Shown here: piece after piece, positions 60,952 to 64,000 of the stretch
Layout of the letters: every line of letters begins with the position of its first letter
Numbering within the stretch: position 1 is the first letter of the stretch
NCBI RefSeq assembly: GCF_900142365.1
Contig: NZ_FRAP01000027.1
Location: forward strand, 18,690-82,689
DNA length: 64,000 bases
Origin: Pseudonocardia thermophila
GTDB taxonomy: Bacteria > Actinomycetota > Actinomycetes > Mycobacteriales > Pseudonocardiaceae
Reading direction: 5' to 3'
The notes under the pieces: model-generated
The model's input: the letters and a program-made list of their open reading frames with translations, nothing else
Told to the model about the DNA's origin: nothing
The model's database searches: none
Program-made: the position numbers and the translations under genes

Positions 60952-61940
60952 CACGCCCGCCCGATGTGGTCGGCGCTGGTGTAGTGGCCGGTCAGCTGAG
61001 TGCGCCGCTGCCGCAGCAGGTCGCCCAGCAGGGCTGACGCCCCGAACCGGAACAGATCGGGGGTGAGCCAGTCCGGCCCGGCGACCTCGTTGACGGCCAC
61101 CAGGTGCCGGATCGCGTCCTTGGCCGAGCGGATGCCGCCCGCCGCCTTGACGCCGCGGTGTTCCCCGGTGAGCCGGTGCCAGTCGCGCACCGCCTGCAGC
61201 ATCACCTGCACGACCGGCAGCGTGGCCGCCGGGCTGATCTTGCCGGTGGACGTCTTGATCACGTCGGCGCCGGCCAGCAGCGCGAGCCACGAAGCGCGCC
61301 GCACGTCGTCGTAGCCGGCCAGCTCGCCGGTCTCGAGGATCACCTTGAGGTGCGCGTCCCCGCAGACCTCCTTGATGGCGACGATCTCCTCGTACACCTG
61401 GGCGTAGCGGCCGGACAGGAAAGCGCCGCGGTCGATCACCATGTCGATCTCGGTCGCGCCGGCCTCGACGGCCAACCGGGTGTCGGCGATCTTGACGTCG
61501 AGCGAGGAGCGACCCGAGGGGAACGCCGTGGCCACGGCGGCGACCCCGACGCCGCTGCCGGCCAGTCGCTCGGCCGCGAAACCGGCCAGGTCGGGGTACA
61601 CGCAGACCGCCGCGACCGACGGCGCGTCGGGGTACTCGGGATCGGGCCTGCGGGCCTGCGCGCAGAGCGCCGCCACCTTGCCGCGGGTGTCGGCGCCCTC
61701 CAGCGTGGTGAGGTCGATCATCGAGATCGCCAGGTCGATCGCCCGGCGTTTGCTCTCGGCCTTGATACTGCGCGTGGCCAGCACGGCCGAGCGGCGCTCG
61801 AGGCCCACCTGGTCGACACCGGGCAGGCCGTGGAGGAACCGCCGCAGGGATCGATCATCGGTGCCGACCTGCACCGCTCCGCCCCGCCTCGACGGTGAGG
61901 CGTCGGCGGTCGGCCGCGGAGCGGGAACGGTGCTCGTCAC
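60951..61940 (-). CDS. deoC: Deoxyribose-phosphate aldolase
   Basis: Cleaves 2-deoxyribose 5-phosphate to glyceraldehyde 3-phosphate and acetaldehyde, the end of deoxynucleoside catabolism. The 329-residue protein is of the longer DeoC type; Schiff-base Lys is in ADVIKTSTGK, and VKAAGGIRSAKDA supplies the second conserved Lys. CVYPDLAGFAAERL and EIDMVIDRGAFLSG are further landmarks. GTG 61940 lies 8 nt after TAGACT on the minus strand (61949-61954), hence leaderless. It overlaps the aldehyde dehydrogenase gene and heads that operon. Confidence 0.95.
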   Translation of the reverse strand: MTSTVPAPRPTADASPSRRGGAVQVGTDDRSLRRFLHGLPGVDQVGLERRSAVLATRSIKAESKRRAIDLAISMIDLTTLEGADTRGKVAALCAQARRPDPEYPDAPSVAAVCVYPDLAGFAAERLAGSGVGVAAVATAFPSGRSSLDVKIADTRLAVEAGATEIDMVIDRGAFLSGRYAQVYEEIVAIKEVCGDAHLKVILETGELAGYDDVRRASWLALLAGADVIKTSTGKISPAATLPVVQVMLQAVRDWHRLTGEHRGVKAAGGIRSAKDAIRHLVAVNEVAGPDWLTPDLFRFGASALLGDLLRQRRTQLTGHYTSADHIGRA

Positions 61941-62003
61941 GGGGAGCGAGTCTAGGGCCGTACGGGCGGTCTCGCGGGGGTCGATCCCGCCCGATCACTC
62001 GGT

Positions 62004-62240
62004 TCAGGCCGAGTTGTGCAGCCGGACCACTCCGACGGTGACGTCCTCGAGCCCGCCGCGGTCGAAGTCGCGGCGCAGCTGGTCGGCTTTGATCGTGGCG
62101 GTGAGCCCGTCGAAGGGCCCGTGTGCGTCGATCTCGCCGGTCTGCGGGTCGACCGCGAGAACGACGTATCCGTCGCATTGCGTGAGCTTCTCCGCCGCGG
62201 CGACGAGCGTCGCCTCGTCAGACGTCGAGTTCTCCGGCAC
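62004..62240 (-). CDS. Small hypothetical protein
   Basis: A 78-residue soluble protein: PENSTSDEATLVAAAEKLTQ, CDGYVVLAVDPQTGEIDAHG, PFDGLTATIKADQLRRDFDR, then EDVTVGVVRLHNSA. The strands-and-helices pattern suggests a compact single domain, but I recognise no family. GTG 62240 is preceded by GGAGGTGATC, a near perfect ribosome-binding site ending 2 nt from the start. It is upstream of deoC on the same strand with a 63-nt gap that carries the deoC promoter. Confidence 0.7.
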   Translation of the reverse strand: MPENSTSDEATLVAAAEKLTQCDGYVVLAVDPQTGEIDAHGPFDGLTATIKADQLRRDFDRGGLEDVTVGVVRLHNSA

Positions 62241-62543
62241 CGGATCACCTCCTTGGTCATGTAGTACAGCGTCGGCGGGCCCTCGGATGTCACAGGGTTT
62301 GAGCCACACCACCCGTTCGGGTCAGGGTGAAAGAGGCGAGCGGTCACCAGCCGTGCTCAACGCCGGACGGTGTGTGCAGAGGTGATGCTAACGTGCGAGT
62401 TCCGTGCACGTTCTTGCACGCTTCGTGATCATCTGCCGGACGCCGCGACGGCCCGGGCAGAGTCCCTCCTGAGGTCCACCCGGCCCGTCCGGAACAGCTC
62501 CTGGGCGCGACGGGAGCAGGCCGATCCCGGTTGCGCTACGTGA
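62241..62543. other. Gene-free stretch with a 13-bp direct repeat
   Basis: About 300 bp without a credible gene. CGTGATCATCTGC occurs at 62424-62436 and again at 62539-62551, 115 bp apart, the second at the end of the monooxygenase remnant. CGTGC and GTTC motifs recur at 62390-62420 (GTGCGAGTTCCGTGCACGTTCTTGCAC split in several half-sites). The repeats may mark a recombination boundary. Confidence 0.5.
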
Positions 62544-62835
62544 TCATCTGCGGTGGCTCGCTCGCCCCGTCACGACCTCGACGACGCGGCGGGCCGTGCC
62601 GGCGTCGACCGCGTCCCCTCGCCAGGCCACGTAGCCATCCGGTCGGACGAGCACCAGCCGGCGCTCGTAGGCCTCCCGCAGCCGATCCGCCGCAGCACCG
62701 GACGTGAACGCCTCCACCCGCAGTGGTGCGCCGGCCTCGGCGGCGGCCTCCGCGAGCGGACCGGGCGTTGCTTCCTCCCCGATGGCGAGCAGCGGGTAGG
62801 CCCGCCCGAACGGGTCGAGCGTCGACACCGCGTTC
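62544..62835 (-). pseudogene. C-terminal remnant of an FAD-dependent monooxygenase
   Basis: The minus strand encodes TLDPFGRAYPLLAIGEEATP, then PLAEAAAEAGAPLRVEAF, RLREAYERRLVLVRPDGYVA and WRGDAVDAGTARRVVEVV to TGA 62544. The LVRPDGYVAWRGD block is the thioredoxin-like C-terminal end of phenol-hydroxylase/TfdB-type flavin monooxygenases. The FAD-binding and substrate domains (about 400 residues) are missing; the frame instead runs upstream into a duplicated deoC/ALDH fragment. It is a truncated relic. Confidence 0.72.
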
Positions 62836-62908
62836 TCCGCGCGGGAGTAGGTCCAGTCCCTCACGCCGCCCGATGTGGTCGGCGCTGGCGTAGTGGCCGG
62901 GCAGCGCA
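62829..62908. repeat. Duplicated fragment of the ALDH/deoC junction
   Basis: This 80-bp segment matches 60915-60995 at close to 90% by eye, including the shared blocks GGGAGTAGGTCCAGTCC, CCCGATGTGGTCGGCGCTGG and GTAGTGGCCGG. On the minus strand it encodes copies of the DeoC end (LPGHYASADHIGR against LTGHYTSADHIGR) and of the aldehyde dehydrogenase start (RDWTYSRAENA against MDWTYSPAPENA), with one base lost between. Confidence 0.9.
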
Positions 62909-63000
62909 CACGGCCCGAGGGGTCGGCTGACCAGGAGGGCGGAGGCGTTGATCGACTTCTGTCGTCGACGCGCGAGTCCGTCGTGAGCCAGGATCGGGCC

Positions 63001-63909
63001 ATGCGCATCCTCCGCACCCCCGACGAGCGCTTCGCCGGCATCGCCGACTTCCCCCACCCGCCGCACTACGCCGACGTCCCCGACCCCGACGGCGGCAGCC
63101 TGCGCATGGCGTGGGTCGAGGCCGGGCCGGCGGACGGGCCGCCGGTGCTCCTGCTGCACGGCGAGCCCACGTGGTCCTACCTGTACCGGCGGATGCTGCC
63201 GGTCCTGGCCGGGACGGGGCTGCGGGCGATCGCGCCCGATCTCGTCGGGTTCGGCCGCTCCGACAAGCCGGCCGAGCCGGCCGACCACAGCTACGCTCGG
63301 CACGTCGAGTGGGTGCGCGCGCTGGCCTTCGACGTGCTCGACCTGCGCGACGTCACGCTCGTCGGGCAGGACTGGGGCGGGCTGATCGGGCTGCGGCTGG
63401 TGGCCGAGCATCCGCAGCGGTTCCGCGCGTGCGTCGCCGCCAACACCGGGCTGCCGACCGGTGACCGGGACATGCCGGAGGTGTGGTGGCGGTTCCGGCG
63501 CACCGTGGAGAAGGCGGAGGTGCTCGACGTCGCCCGGCTCGTGCGGTCGGGCTGCCGGATGCCGCTGGGCCCGGCCGCGCACGCCGCCTACGACGCCCCG
63601 TTCCCCGACGAGTCGTTCAAGGCCGGGCCCCGCGTGATGCCCACGCTGGTCCCCACCCGGCCGGACGATCCGGCGACCCCGGCCAACCGCGCCGCGTGGG
63701 AGGTGCTGCGCACCCTCGATCTGCCGCTGCTCTGCGCGTTCAGCGACGGCGATCCGATCACCGCGCCGATGCTGCCGCTGCTGCGCGAGCTGCCGGGTGC
63801 CGCAGGGCGGGAGCACCCGACGATCGCGGGCGCGGGACACTTCCTCCAGGAGGACGCCGGTCCTCAGCTCGCGGCGGAGATCGTGCGGTTCATCGCGTCG
63901 GTGCGCTAG
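63001..63909 (+). CDS. Haloalkane dehalogenase
   Basis: An alpha/beta hydrolase that hydrolyses carbon-halogen bonds. The 302-residue chain has the full haloalkane dehalogenase set: oxyanion and halide motif LLLHGEPTWSYLYRR, the nucleophile and halide-binding Trp in LVGQDWGGLIGL, the acid in CAFSDGDPITAP, and the catalytic His in GAGHFLQEDAGPQL. The cap includes VWWRFRRTVEKAEVLDVARL. ATG 63001 begins the conserved MRILRTPDERFA-GI start; GTG 62983 is in frame too. The stop TAG (63907-63909) lies within a CTAG that is the presumed target of the IS481 element starting one base later. Confidence 0.92.
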   Translation: MRILRTPDERFAGIADFPHPPHYADVPDPDGGSLRMAWVEAGPADGPPVLLLHGEPTWSYLYRRMLPVLAGTGLRAIAPDLVGFGRSDKPAEPADHSYARHVEWVRALAFDVLDLRDVTLVGQDWGGLIGLRLVAEHPQRFRACVAANTGLPTGDRDMPEVWWRFRRTVEKAEVLDVARLVRSGCRMPLGPAAHAAYDAPFPDESFKAGPRVMPTLVPTRPDDPATPANRAAWEVLRTLDLPLLCAFSDGDPITAPMLPLLRELPGAAGREHPTIAGAGHFLQEDAGPQLAAEIVRFIASVR

Positions 63910-63910
63910 A

Positions 63911-64000
63911 TGTACTGACCCGGGAGGTTGTTGACAGTTAGGCGGCGAGTCGGGTGGCTGGGGGTCGGCCACCGAGAGCGGAGTGGGCGCGTCGAGTGTT
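63911..64000 (-). mobile_element. IS481-family insertion sequence, one end
   Basis: TGTACTGACCCGGGAGGTTG continuing to TTGACA (63911-63936) has the form of an IS481-family terminal inverted repeat. The transposase C terminus begins inside at 63938. The element continues beyond the window. The flanking GCTAGA (63905-63910) fits the NCTAGN target typical of IS481-type elements. Confidence 0.85.
63938..64000 (-). CDS. IS481-family transposase, C-terminal end only
   Basis: The last 20 codons on the minus strand read NTRRAHSALGGRPPATRLAA then TAA (63938-63940). The RAHSALGGRPPATRL motif is the hallmark end of IS481-type DDE integrases. The catalytic core lies outside the window. The stop is 1 nt inside the terminal repeat. 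Confidence 0.88.
   Translation of the reverse strand, partial: NTRRAHSALGGRPPATRLAA

Overview
The window is high-GC DNA with many GTG starts, tightly packed genes and actinobacterial marker genes: a fused FO synthase (FbiC, coenzyme F420), a monomeric NADP isocitrate dehydrogenase, DUF5336 and PerM-like membrane proteins beside sucD, a LexA box of the TCGAAC-N4-GTTCGA type, DUF3017 after folD, and DUF1707, SHOCT and DUF6191 proteins. It fits a chromosomal segment of a Pseudonocardiaceae-type actinomycete; the family assignment is an inference. A striking general feature is that about twenty genes have a TANNNT-like -10 box 6 to 9 nt before an ATG or GTG start, so they are probably transcribed as leaderless mRNAs.

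Region 1 (1-8017): sucD, a DUF5336 protein, a PerM/DUF6350 membrane protein, a DUF1707 protein, purN-purH, a small duplicated hypothetical protein and an Erm-type 23S rRNA methyltransferase. A short ORF with an Arg-Leu-Arg motif and a hairpin precede erm and look like a macrolide-sensing attenuator. The order sucD / DUF5336 / PerM / purN / purH is the one I remember from mycobacteria. Region 2 (8018-30120): a perfect SOS box with imuA'-imuB, and 18 kb further on a second perfect SOS box with dnaE2, so the SOS mutasome is split. Between them lie a degenerate MerR-thioredoxin pair, a TetR/flavin reductase/MFS efflux unit, two membrane proteins, a LAL-type LuxR regulator, and an arginine module (NhaC-type antiporter, APC antiporter, frameshifted arginine deiminase, M20 amidohydrolase).

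Region 3 (30121-44860): folD-DUF3017, icd, an SH3 membrane protein with a Ser/Thr kinase, YbaK, fbiC, an M14 peptidase, a second YihY protein near two DnaA boxes, SnoaL and HxlR genes flanked by 21-bp-period repeats, a D-Ala-D-Ala carboxypeptidase and an SRPBCC protein. Region 4 (44869-62003): nucleoside uptake and salvage. A BMP lipoprotein, ATPase and two permeases are followed by cdd and deoA, then add, and further on deoC with an aldehyde dehydrogenase. Together these would import nucleosides, deaminate cytidine and adenosine, phosphorolyse pyrimidine nucleosides, split deoxyribose 5-phosphate and oxidise the acetaldehyde. A two-component system and a TetR/SnoaL pair with a compact multi-palindrome operator lie within it.

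Region 5 (62004-64000) is a rearranged edge: a duplicated scrap of the deoC/aldehyde dehydrogenase junction, a truncated flavin monooxygenase tail, an intact haloalkane dehalogenase, and an IS481-family element inserted at a CTAG site at the very end of the dehalogenase gene. Five other loci carry single frameshifts or more (MerR, thioredoxin, a 70-residue protein, arginine deiminase, SnoaL). They are either decaying genes or uncorrected assembly indels. I saw no tRNA or rRNA genes and no CRISPR array.
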